DNA of 44,788 bases from Candidatus Guanabacterium sedimentis (GTDB lineage: Bacteria; Acidobacteriota; B3-B38; Guanabaribacteriales; B3-B38), in the NCBI GenBank assembly GCA_902505605.1, contig CABWKN010000119.1, forward strand, positions 1-44,788, written 5' to 3'. How positions within the stretch are numbered: the first letter of the stretch is position 1; each line of letters starts with the position of its first letter. Below, one piece after another: positions 1 through 7,931 of this stretch. The position numbers and the translations under genes are program-made. Under the pieces are notes generated by a model. That model was not told where the DNA came from and searched no databases. It saw only the letters and a list, made by a program, of their open reading frames with translations.

Positions 1-151
1 CAGGGTTGTATTTCTTTTCTACCTGGGCGATGTTCAGGGCTACGCGCCAGAACATATCGCTTGGCTTCTCGATGGGATGCCCCTTTGCGTCTTTTTTCAG
101 ATACCTTCGCTCCAGCACCCGCAAGGAGTTCGCCGACAACAAAGGCTCCAT
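1..151 (-). pseudogene. Partial second copy of the NrdJ N-terminus
   Basis: Read on the minus strand, this stretch encodes the same residues as NrdJ from about WKVEPLLSPNSLRVLERRY onward, ending at the window edge within VEKKYNP. The copy reads WEMEPLLSANSLRVLERRY, so the differences are conservative and the frame is kept. The only usual start codon is the ATG at 151; in-frame codons run further back to a TAA at 197-199 and give a lysine-rich stretch like the NrdJ N-terminus but without a start. It is either the start of a second nrdJ gene running off the window, a decayed duplicate, or an assembly join. Confidence 0.55.
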
Positions 152-166
152 CTCCCAGGGCGGCGC
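1..166. repeat. Arm of inverted repeat matching the 5' part of nrdJ
   Basis: The first bases are the reverse complement of nrdJ. Position i pairs with position 718-i, so 1-124 matches 594-717 without a mismatch. From 125 to about 166 the match continues with scattered differences (partner 552-593), and beyond that the two arms are unrelated. The pattern of exact core plus diverged tail argues against a simple fold-back artefact. A shared exact stretch of about 124 bases at a contig edge could, however, reflect an assembly-graph repeat between strain variants. Confidence 0.9.
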
Positions 167-197
167 AGGAGCTCTTTTCTTTTTTCTTACTTTCTTT

Positions 198-464
198 TAC
201 GGACCGGAAGGGAAATTTTTGTTCGAGATCAGGAATAATCAGCTGTTCAATCATTCAAGCCCTGAATTCAAGCAGATTTTTCTTTACAACGGTTTCCGCA
301 TTGATGACTATGTCGAAAGGAATGTAATGGTAACCGAGACATTCAAAGACGAACAGGGTAACAGAATCACCTTTATCTACGGAATGTTTTTCGACAATAA
401 AGGAAATTTAGTAGCCCAAGGGGATACTAACGGCCTATTTATAAATTGTCCTTTGAACAAATAA
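198..464 (+). other. Coding-like 3' fragment of an unknown protein
   Basis: This frame is open and ends at TAA before nrdJ. From about position 210 the residues look protein-like (EGKFLFEIRNNQLF, then DEQGNRITFIYGMFFDNKG and a polar C-terminus). Upstream the same frame runs into the antisense of the nrdJ copy, which cannot be its natural N-terminus. No start codon with a ribosome binding site is visible, and I recognise no family. It may be the C-terminal remnant of a gene joined to the inverted nrdJ copy. Confidence 0.25.
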
Positions 465-485
465 TCATCGTAAGAGTTTAATATT

Positions 486-2792
486 ATGAAAACCTCGCCT
501 GAAAAAATGAGATCAGCCAAAAAGACCGCACGAAAAAGGAGAAAAACACCTGGTCCTCCCTGGAAGGTGGAACCTTTACTGTCGCCGAACTCTTTGCGGG
601 TGCTGGAGCGAAGGTATCTGAAAAAAGACGCAAAGGGGCATCCCATCGAGAAGCCAAGCGATATGTTCTGGCGCGTAGCCCTGAACATCGCCCAGGTAGA
701 AAAGAAATACAACCCTGACAGCGATACTCTTCAGGTAGCCCGAGAGTTCTACGATCTAATGGGAAATCTGGAGTTTTTTCCTAACTCTCCCACTTTGATG
801 AACGCAGGGCGGGAGCTACAGCAGCTCTCCGCCTGTTTCGTCTTGCCGGTCGAGGACTCTATGAATTCCATCTTCGAAGCGATAAAAAACACCGCCCTTA
901 TTCATAAAAGTGGCGGAGGCACCGGCTTCTCCTTCTCCCGCATTCGCCCAAAAAACGATGTAGTGAAGACCACACAGGGTATCTCAAGTGGTCCTATATC
1001 TTTTATGACTGTCTTTGATGCGGCTACCGAGACAGTCAAGCAAGGGGGTACCCGGCGAGGCGCCAATATGGGCATCCTGCGTATTGACCACCCCGATATC
1101 CTGGATTTTATCACTGCCAAGGAGGACACCGGGAGGCTTAATAATTTCAATCTCTCAGTAGGACTGACTGAGGGATTTATGAAAGCGGTGGAAAGTGGCT
1201 CCGATTACCCTCTCATCAATCCCCGCACCCGCGAGGAAGTCAATCGTTTAGATGCCCACACAATATTCAAGAAGATAGTAGAGGCGGCATGGAAGAGTGG
1301 GGAGCCGGGTATTGTGTTTCTTGACCGTTTGAACAAGGGGAATCCGACCCCTTCTCTGGGAATGATAGAAAGCACCAATCCCTGTGGAGAACAGCCTCTT
1401 CTTCCTTACGAATCGTGCAATCTGGGCTCTATTAACCTTTCCAAGATGGTGCGTTATCAGAATGGGAAAGCTTCTATAGATTATCCCCACCTGACGAAGG
1501 CAGTCAAACTGGCTGTGCGCTTCCTCGACGATGTAATAGATGCCAATCGATTCCCCTTGCTAGAGATTAAAACAGCCACCCTTGATAATCGAAAGATAGG
1601 CTTGGGATTGATGGGGTTCGCCGACATGCTGATAAAGCTGGGCATTCCCTACGATTCAAACCGGGCACTCCAGGTAGCAGAAAAAGTGATGGGGTTTATC
1701 AACAATGAATCAAAAAAGGCATCCCATGAATTAGCCGAGGCACGGGGTGTGTTTCCCAACTTTGAGAAGAGCATCTGGATTAATTCACCCTGGGGAAAGC
1801 TCCGCAACGCTACCACTACCACCATAGCCCCCACTGGCACCTTGAGCATCATCGCCAACTGCTCCAGCGGTGCTGAGCCTTTATATGCTGTCTCTTATAT
1901 AAGGCAGCATATACTTGATGATGAAAAAATGGTAGAGGTGAACCCTATATTTTTAGAGGTAGCCAAGAAGCAGGGATTTTATAGCGAGGAAATCATCCAG
2001 GAAATCGGGAAGCGCAGCTCCCTGAAGGAGGTTCCCGGCGTGCCCGAGCATGTCAAGAGACTATTTGTCACCGCTTACGACATCAGCCCTGAATGGCATA
2101 TAAAGATGCAAGCAGTTTTCCAGAAACATGTCGATAACGCTGTCTCTAAAACGGTTAATTTCCCCCGTCATGCCACTCCTCAAGATATAGAGAAAGCATA
2201 TCTGCTGGCTTATAAAGAGGGCTGTAAGGGAGTCACGGTTTACCGTGAAGGGAGCCGAGAGGGGGTACTCATTACTGAGAAGCCTGAAGAGAAGCAGAAA
2301 CCCCAGAAAGGAAAAATAACCCCCCGCCCTCGTCCGTATCAGACCAGAGGTACCACTCAGAAGATTGGTACTGGCTGCGGAAACTTATACATTACCATTA
2401 ACGAAGATGAACAGGGACCCAACGAGATATTTGCTTTGATGGGGAAATCGGGCGGTTGTCCCGCCTCGCAAGCCGAAGCCACCGGAAGGCTGGTCTCCTT
2501 AGCCCTCCGCTCAGGGGTGGATATTGAGGCGATCATCGAGCAATTACGAGGTATCCGCTGCCCTTCTCCCCTGTGGTCGAATGGCAATATCATCCTCTCC
2601 TGCTCTGACGCCATCGCCAAAGCTCTAGAGAAATATCATCAATCTATGACAGGAAAATCTTCCCAGAGGATGGTCCCCGGAAAGAAAAACTTCAGCGGCA
2701 TCTGCCCCGAATGCCCTGAGTGTGGGAGCCTGCTGGAGTTTGGAGAGGGGTGCGTGACCTGTCGCCATTGCGGATACACCCGTTGCGGTTAA
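486..2792 (+). CDS. nrdJ: Adenosylcobalamin-dependent ribonucleoside-diphosphate reductase (class II)
   Basis: Class II ribonucleotide reductase, 768 residues, reduces ribonucleotides to deoxyribonucleotides in the cytoplasm using a radical generated from adenosylcobalamin, so it works without oxygen. An ATP-cone-free N-terminus leads into the conserved barrel: NSPTLMNAGR (about 97), the GGGTGFSFSR loop (about 143), KQGGTRRGANMG, and the NPCGEQPL motif with the radical Cys and Glu (about 297-304). The C-terminal tail holds a zinc-ribbon-like cluster, CPECPECGSLLEF then CVTCRHCGYTRCG. The start is ATG 486 by length; no good ribosome binding site is seen and ATG 507 is an alternative. The 5' coding region is duplicated in inverted orientation at the window edge. 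The corrinoid adenosyltransferase gene at 33.9 kb could supply its cofactor. Confidence 0.96.
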   Translation: MKTSPEKMRSAKKTARKRRKTPGPPWKVEPLLSPNSLRVLERRYLKKDAKGHPIEKPSDMFWRVALNIAQVEKKYNPDSDTLQVAREFYDLMGNLEFFPNSPTLMNAGRELQQLSACFVLPVEDSMNSIFEAIKNTALIHKSGGGTGFSFSRIRPKNDVVKTTQGISSGPISFMTVFDAATETVKQGGTRRGANMGILRIDHPDILDFITAKEDTGRLNNFNLSVGLTEGFMKAVESGSDYPLINPRTREEVNRLDAHTIFKKIVEAAWKSGEPGIVFLDRLNKGNPTPSLGMIESTNPCGEQPLLPYESCNLGSINLSKMVRYQNGKASIDYPHLTKAVKLAVRFLDDVIDANRFPLLEIKTATLDNRKIGLGLMGFADMLIKLGIPYDSNRALQVAEKVMGFINNESKKASHELAEARGVFPNFEKSIWINSPWGKLRNATTTTIAPTGTLSIIANCSSGAEPLYAVSYIRQHILDDEKMVEVNPIFLEVAKKQGFYSEEIIQEIGKRSSLKEVPGVPEHVKRLFVTAYDISPEWHIKMQAVFQKHVDNAVSKTVNFPRHATPQDIEKAYLLAYKEGCKGVTVYREGSREGVLITEKPEEKQKPQKGKITPRPRPYQTRGTTQKIGTGCGNLYITINEDEQGPNEIFALMGKSGGCPASQAEATGRLVSLALRSGVDIEAIIEQLRGIRCPSPLWSNGNIILSCSDAIAKALEKYHQSMTGKSSQRMVPGKKNFSGICPECPECGSLLEFGEGCVTCRHCGYTRCG

Positions 2793-2850
2793 TTTTCTCG
2801 ATATCTCTCCAGCAACTTCCCTTTCCTGAATCTCTTTTTTGAAAAGGGTA

Positions 2851-3213
2851 TCAGGCAGGAATCTTTTCTATAAAATCACTAAGAAAGGGAATTTTCCACT
2901 TCAAGCCTTTGAGCGACTGAACAATGCCGTAGATAGAAAGAGCAAGAAATCCCACTATATAGACGAACCACAGCAGAGACATAAAGAAGAAGAGAAAGGG
3001 CACAAACGCAATGATGGCAGAAAGTATCATAAGAGCCACCCAGAGCACAACCTCGGCAATCAGGAGTATTATGCCCTGACGGGCATGCCATCGTACATAC
3101 TCGTTTTCCTTCTTAACAGTAAAATAGGGGATAAGACAGAGGATGCCCAGATAGCTAAGCACTAACATTGCCTTATCCTCGTCTTTCACCTTAATAGGGG
3201 TTTCTTGGGTCAT
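2851..3213 (-). CDS. Small membrane protein, DUF4870/Tic20-like
   Basis: A 120-residue protein with a short charged N-terminus (MTQETPIKVKDEDKAM) and three or four hydrophobic segments: about 15-35, 48-70, 72-95. Between them is an RWHARQGI motif typical of DUF4870-type membrane proteins, and the C-terminus reads LKGLKWKIPFLSDFI. Function in this family is not established. The start at 3213 is chosen because AGGAGGG lies seven bases upstream; the frame is open 20 codons further. It stands alone, convergent with nrdJ and divergent from mutS, with a good promoter of its own. Confidence 0.8.
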   Translation of the reverse strand: MTQETPIKVKDEDKAMLVLSYLGILCLIPYFTVKKENEYVRWHARQGIILLIAEVVLWVALMILSAIIAFVPFLFFFMSLLWFVYIVGFLALSIYGIVQSLKGLKWKIPFLSDFIEKIPA

Positions 3214-3244
3214 GATAAAACCCTCCTGTTTAGTTTTAGAAATC

Positions 3245-3273
3245 TTTATATATCTTTTAGAAAGCAAAGTCAA
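3245..3273 (-). promoter_or_regulatory. Sigma70-type promoter of the small membrane protein
   Basis: On the minus strand TTGACT (3268-3273) and TATAAA (3245-3250) are separated by 17 bases. Transcription would begin near 3238, about 25 bases before the ATG at 3213. Confidence 0.6.
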
Positions 3274-3386
3274 GCAAAATATAACTTTATATTATTTTTA
3301 AGGGTAAATCCCCCTTTCCCCTTGCAGCGATTTATGATAATATCTGTGAAGAAAGAAAACCCCTGAAAATTGGCAGGAGCAAAAGG

Positions 3387-6005
3387 ATGAAATCCCTGAC
3401 CCCCGCCATGCGACAGTATCAGAAGATAAAGAGAGACTACCCTGACGCCATTCTCTTCTTTCGGATGGGCGACTTTTACGAGATGTTCTTTGAGGATGCC
3501 AGGCTCGCCTCCCGTCTATTGGACATCGCTCTAACTTCCCGGGATAAGGGTAAGGGTCCCAAAACCCCCATGTGCGGCATCCCATTTCATGCTGCCGATA
3601 TTTACATATCCCGGCTGGTTAAAAGCGGATACAAAGTAGCCATCTGCGAGCAGGTAGAGGACCCCAAGACTGCTAAAGGTATTGTGAAGCGAGAAGTCGT
3701 ACGAGTGATAACCCCAGGAACAGCCCTGGATACCCAGCTGCTCGACCCAAAGGAAAACAACTATCTTGCCTCATTATTCCAGGATACCCAGGGATTCGGA
3801 ATATCCTTTCTTGACCTTTCTACCGGAGAATTCAAGGCTACTGAATTTCCAGCCAGCGAAGGGTGGAATAAGCTCATGGATGAGTTTAACCATTTCTCAC
3901 CCAGGGAACTCCTTATTCCAGAGAACTCCAGCCTTTCACCAAGACTTAAGGAAGAGTTTCCGGAGATGATTATCAGTCCATTAGAGGGATGGATCTTCGC
4001 ACCCGACTACGGGCATCAGCTTCTTTTGGAGCAGTTTAGGACGGCTTCTCTGGAGCCTTTCGGCATAGAGGGTAATCTTATCGCCATAGGGTCTGCCGGC
4101 GCGCTCTTGCACTATCTGCGGGAAACTCAGAAAGCGGACCTCATCCATATTACCGGTCTCAGTTTCTATCAGCGCTCAGATTATATGATTCTCGATGCCA
4201 TCGCTCAAAGAAACCTTGAGCTCATCCGCTCCCTGCAGGAGGTAAAGCGGGAGGGCTCTTTGCTCTCCATAATCGACCTCACGGTAACCGGCATGGGGGC
4301 TCGCCTGCTTAAAAGCTGGTTACTAAAGCCTTTGCTGAACAAAGCGGAGATAGACTACAGGCTGGATGCCGTAGAGGAATTCTATCAGGGGGTTATTCTC
4401 CGCTCCTCTATCAGAGAGGAGTTGAAACAGTTTCACGATATGGAGAGGCTGACCAGCAAGGTAACTCTCAATACCGCCAATGCCCGCGACCTGGTCTCCT
4501 TGAGGAACTCAATAACCCTCCTTCCCGCGCTTCGGGAATTGCTGCAGGGGAGTTCCTCTTCCCTCCTGAAGGAGTTGACTGATATGCTGGATGAGCTTGC
4601 CGATATTGGCGAGATAATCGACAAAGCCATAGCAGAGGAACCTCCCCTCACCTTGCGAGAGGGGGGGTTGATCAAAGAGGGATTTGATGAACGCCTGGAC
4701 GAGCTTCGGGAAATAAGCCGTAAAGGGAAGAGCTTCATTGCCCGTCTGGAGGCCCGAGAGCGTAAGCGGACCGGAATATCCACCTTGAAGGTGAGATACA
4801 ACAAAGTCTTCGGCTATTATATTGAGGTCTCCAAATTATACCTATCCCATGTCCCTGACGATTATATGCGGAAGCAGACGCTGGTAGGAGGCGAGCGTTT
4901 TATAACCCCCGAGCTGAAGGATTACGAGAGCAAGGTGCTCGGTGCCGAGGAGGAGATTCGCCAGTTGGAATATGAGATATTCGACCGCATCAGGAATAAA
5001 GTTTCGGAAGCCGCCCCCAGGATATTAACCACCGCCAGAGGATTGTCTGCCATCGATGTGCTCACTGCGCTGGCAGAGGTAGCCGCTCGAAATAGCTACA
5101 ATCGTCCGGTAATTACCGATGGGGAGGAGCTTACCATAATAGAGGGAAGACATCCGGTAGTAGAGAAGACTAACTTAGCCGAGAAATTTATCCCTAACAA
5201 CACCTATCTGAACCCCGACAGCGAACAGCTCCTTATAATTACCGGTCCTAATATGGGAGGCAAATCGACCTATCTCCGTCAGGTAGCCCTCATAGCTATT
5301 ATGGCTCAGATGGGCTCCTTTGTGCCGGCGAAACGGGCGGAGATAGGACTGATCGACCGCATTTTCACCCGTATCGGAGCCCTTGATAACATCATAAAAG
5401 GGCAATCGACATTTTTGGTAGAGATGAACGAGACCGCTAATATTCTGTACCACGCCACCAGAAAGAGCCTTATCCTCCTTGACGAGATAGGGCGCGGCAC
5501 AAGCACCTTCGATGGTGTGAGCATCGCCTGGGCGGTGGCAGAGTCCATCCATAACAACCCAAATATCGCTGCCAAAACCCTCTTTGCCACCCATTATCAT
5601 GAGCTTGCTGATTTAGCCCGCACTCTGCCGAAAGCTAAAAATTACAATGTCTCGGTCCGCGAGTGGAACGACCGCATCATCTTCCTTCGCAAGGTGGTGG
5701 AGGGGTGTTCGGATAAAAGCTATGGGATTCAGGTTGCACGCCTGGCAGGAATTCCCGGGGAAGTGATTGAAAGGGCGAAGGAGATTCTGCAAAACCTGGA
5801 AAAGGACGAGCTGGACGCTGAAGGAATACCTAAATTAGCCAAGGGAAAGGGCATCTCCCGCAAAGCCAGGAACAAGCAACAGTTGCTTCTTTTTAGTCCC
5901 GAGGAGCACCCTATTGTAGAAAGAATAAGAAAGCTCGATATTTCTAAAATGACGCCCCTGGAAGCATTATCACTACTCGGAGCTTTTCAGAAAGGGCTAA
6001 AATAG
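3387..6005 (+). CDS. mutS: DNA mismatch repair protein MutS
   Basis: Full-length MutS (872 residues) recognises mismatches and small loops in DNA and recruits MutL. The N-terminal mismatch-binding domain has the FFRMGDFYEMF motif with the Phe-x-Glu pair that stacks on and contacts the mismatch (about residues 25-35). Connector, lever and clamp domains follow. The C-terminal ABC ATPase has Walker A GPNMGGKST (about 616), signature and Walker B in LDEIGRGTSTFDG, and the H-loop ATHYHEL. The start ATG has a purine-rich AAAAGG just upstream and fits family length. No mutL is adjacent; the next gene downstream is a glycosidase. Confidence 0.97.
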   Translation: MKSLTPAMRQYQKIKRDYPDAILFFRMGDFYEMFFEDARLASRLLDIALTSRDKGKGPKTPMCGIPFHAADIYISRLVKSGYKVAICEQVEDPKTAKGIVKREVVRVITPGTALDTQLLDPKENNYLASLFQDTQGFGISFLDLSTGEFKATEFPASEGWNKLMDEFNHFSPRELLIPENSSLSPRLKEEFPEMIISPLEGWIFAPDYGHQLLLEQFRTASLEPFGIEGNLIAIGSAGALLHYLRETQKADLIHITGLSFYQRSDYMILDAIAQRNLELIRSLQEVKREGSLLSIIDLTVTGMGARLLKSWLLKPLLNKAEIDYRLDAVEEFYQGVILRSSIREELKQFHDMERLTSKVTLNTANARDLVSLRNSITLLPALRELLQGSSSSLLKELTDMLDELADIGEIIDKAIAEEPPLTLREGGLIKEGFDERLDELREISRKGKSFIARLEARERKRTGISTLKVRYNKVFGYYIEVSKLYLSHVPDDYMRKQTLVGGERFITPELKDYESKVLGAEEEIRQLEYEIFDRIRNKVSEAAPRILTTARGLSAIDVLTALAEVAARNSYNRPVITDGEELTIIEGRHPVVEKTNLAEKFIPNNTYLNPDSEQLLIITGPNMGGKSTYLRQVALIAIMAQMGSFVPAKRAEIGLIDRIFTRIGALDNIIKGQSTFLVEMNETANILYHATRKSLILLDEIGRGTSTFDGVSIAWAVAESIHNNPNIAAKTLFATHYHELADLARTLPKAKNYNVSVREWNDRIIFLRKVVEGCSDKSYGIQVARLAGIPGEVIERAKEILQNLEKDELDAEGIPKLAKGKGISRKARNKQQLLLFSPEEHPIVERIRKLDISKMTPLEALSLLGAFQKGLK

Positions 6006-6100
6006 GAAAAATTGTTTAATTGAGTAACATTTTATTGCCTTAAGAGAGAGCCATACAAAAAAAGCAGAAAATAAAAAAACAGGTAGGACAGCTCTTCTTC

Positions 6101-7591
6101 GTGGGAATAGAGGGGGCACAGTTATCCAAAGAAGAGAGGAAGTGGCTCAGCGAGTTTTCACCGGGAGGCATTTTACTTCTCCCAAGAAACATTGAATCCC
6201 CCTACCAGCTATCCACCCTCTGCCATGAGTTAAGAAAATCTGCCCCCATACCCCCTTTCATAGCCATAGACCAGGAGGGCGGAACTGTAGACCGACTTTC
6301 CCCTTTTGCTCCCCCTTTCCCTTCCAATCTGGCACTGGGAGCCACTGGCAATTCTGAGTATGCTCACCGGCAGGGAATATTAACTGCTCGTTTGCTAAAA
6401 ATTTTGGGCATTAATCTTAACTTGGCTCCGGTGGTAGATTTGCTGGTATCCAGAAATAACAACGGTTTAGAAATACGAGCATTCGGAAGCCAGCCCAAGC
6501 TGGTGATCGACTTCGGGAGAGCCTACCTCCGGGGATTAAAAGAGGAAGGTGCTCTGAACACCATCAAGCATTTTCCCGGTCTGGGGCGGGCATCGGTCGA
6601 CCCGCACAGCGAACTTCCAGTTATCGAGGCTGGCAAAGAGACGCTATGGGAACAGGATATCTCCGTGTTCAATGAGTTGAGCCATTACAGCGCTTTTATA
6701 ATGGTGGGACATGCAGCTTATCCTTCACTCGTCTCAGACAAGAAGAGGCCGGCTTCTCTCTCCGGCGAGATTGTCAGTGAACTCCTTAAAGGAGCGATGG
6801 GCTATAAAGGACTGGTCATCACCGACGACCTGGAGATGGGGGCAATATCCGTCTTTGCTAGCCTGACAGAGGCAACCATCCAGGCCATAAAGTGCGGCAA
6901 TGATATGGTAATGTTCTCCTCCCCTGGAAGTCAGGTCATGCCGATTGTCTCTCGCCTCTGCGCAGAGATAGAGCAAGATTCTCAATTTGTGCGAGTTGTG
7001 TCACACTCAATCCAGAAAATCCTGGCCTTTAAAAATAATCTCTCCCCTAGATTAATACCTACAACCCTTCAGCAAGAGGAATTAACCAAGCTGTTTCAGG
7101 AGATAGATACTCTATCTCACAAGATAGCTGAGAACTCTATTGTGGAAATACCGTCCAGTGGAGAAGACATAATACAAGCTGGCACAAAGCCGGTCGTCTT
7201 TTACCCCCGGATCAAACCTCTTTTGACCGGCCTATCCAGCGGGAGCTCAGTTATCGGCCAAGCGCTGAAGCCTTTTTGCACTGAGTTTGTGGAAGAAAGC
7301 TATTCAGTGGAGAGCCCTTTCTTGAGAAAGGATGCTTTTTCTTCTTGCCAGACAGCCATTATCTTCACCTATAACGCCCATTGGCATCCCCAACAGGAGG
7401 ACTTTATTAAGCATATTCAAGCTCATTTCTCCCGCTGTTTTCATATCTCCCTGGGACTACCAGGAGACCTGAAAAGTACCCAGTTCTCTCGTTCCCTATC
7501 AGCCCTCTCCCCTACACCGAGCTCTATAAGGGCTGCTTTGAAAGTACTGTGGGGAGAACTTGCCCCTCGAGGGAAGCCTCCCATTAGGTGA
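6101..7591 (+). CDS. Glycoside hydrolase family 3, beta-N-acetylhexosaminidase (NagZ-like)
   Basis: GH3 enzyme of about 500 residues, expected to remove N-acetylglucosamine from muropeptides or other beta-hexosaminides. Visible family motifs are PFIAIDQEGGTVDRL, the KHFPGLG loop followed by D-P-H (the Asp/His pair used by NagZ as acid/base), VGHAAYP, and ITDDLEMGAI with the nucleophile Asp. A C-terminal domain of about 170 residues is less conserved. The GTG at 6101 is the first usual start codon, but homology clearly begins earlier (KKQVGQLFF just upstream in frame). That frame is open only back to TAA 6041 and has no ATG, GTG or TTG, so the true start is an unusual codon (ATA 6053 or 6071) or the A-rich stretch hides an indel. 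No signal peptide is visible. Confidence 0.88.
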   Translation: MGIEGAQLSKEERKWLSEFSPGGILLLPRNIESPYQLSTLCHELRKSAPIPPFIAIDQEGGTVDRLSPFAPPFPSNLALGATGNSEYAHRQGILTARLLKILGINLNLAPVVDLLVSRNNNGLEIRAFGSQPKLVIDFGRAYLRGLKEEGALNTIKHFPGLGRASVDPHSELPVIEAGKETLWEQDISVFNELSHYSAFIMVGHAAYPSLVSDKKRPASLSGEIVSELLKGAMGYKGLVITDDLEMGAISVFASLTEATIQAIKCGNDMVMFSSPGSQVMPIVSRLCAEIEQDSQFVRVVSHSIQKILAFKNNLSPRLIPTTLQQEELTKLFQEIDTLSHKIAENSIVEIPSSGEDIIQAGTKPVVFYPRIKPLLTGLSSGSSVIGQALKPFCTEFVEESYSVESPFLRKDAFSSCQTAIIFTYNAHWHPQQEDFIKHIQAHFSRCFHISLGLPGDLKSTQFSRSLSALSPTPSSIRAALKVLWGELAPRGKPPIR

Positions 7592-7723
7592 ACATTGCTT
7601 TGACGCGAGATAAGGAAAGAAAGATTCAGGAAAAACGCTTCATTGCGGGTTTATTATATAAGCTGGCAGGCTCAAAAAACTAAGAATTCCCCTCATAATT
7701 ATGAGCAAGATTCCCTGAGAGCT

Positions 7724-7873
7724 TTACTTGCCTTTAGCTTTTTCTTTTATTCTCCGCACGCTATTGCTCCCGCATTGGGGGCAGGCTCTCTCCTGAGGCT
7801 CATCCTTCGGGGAATATGGGGCTTTAAACCGATGCCCACAACGGAGACACTTGAAATCGGCCTCTTCAGCCAT
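7724..7873 (-). CDS. Small zinc-ribbon protein at the end of the hdr operon
   Basis: A 49-residue protein with two CxxC knuckles, KCLRCGHRF (Cys 9 and 12) and ACPQCGSN (Cys 31 and 34), and a basic tail (RRIKEKAKGK). This is a rubredoxin-like or FmdB-like zinc ribbon that should bind one metal ion. ATG 7873 is followed by MAEEADFK; upstream is only a weak GAGAG. It begins 58 bases after the stop of the HdrA-MvhD gene on the same strand, so it is probably the last gene of that operon. It could act as a small iron or zinc redox or regulatory partner of the complex; this is inference from context. Confidence 0.65.
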   Translation of the reverse strand: MAEEADFKCLRCGHRFKAPYSPKDEPQERACPQCGSNSVRRIKEKAKGK

Positions 7874-7931
7874 TTCTCTCTATCCAAAAAGTTATTTTTA
7901 TTCCTATTGGTTTTTGCTGCTTTCTGAAAAC

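Noticed and set aside
7692-7705. Palindrome CTCATAATTATGAG after the hdr operon as a terminator
   Set aside because: The stem is AT-rich and no T run follows directly.
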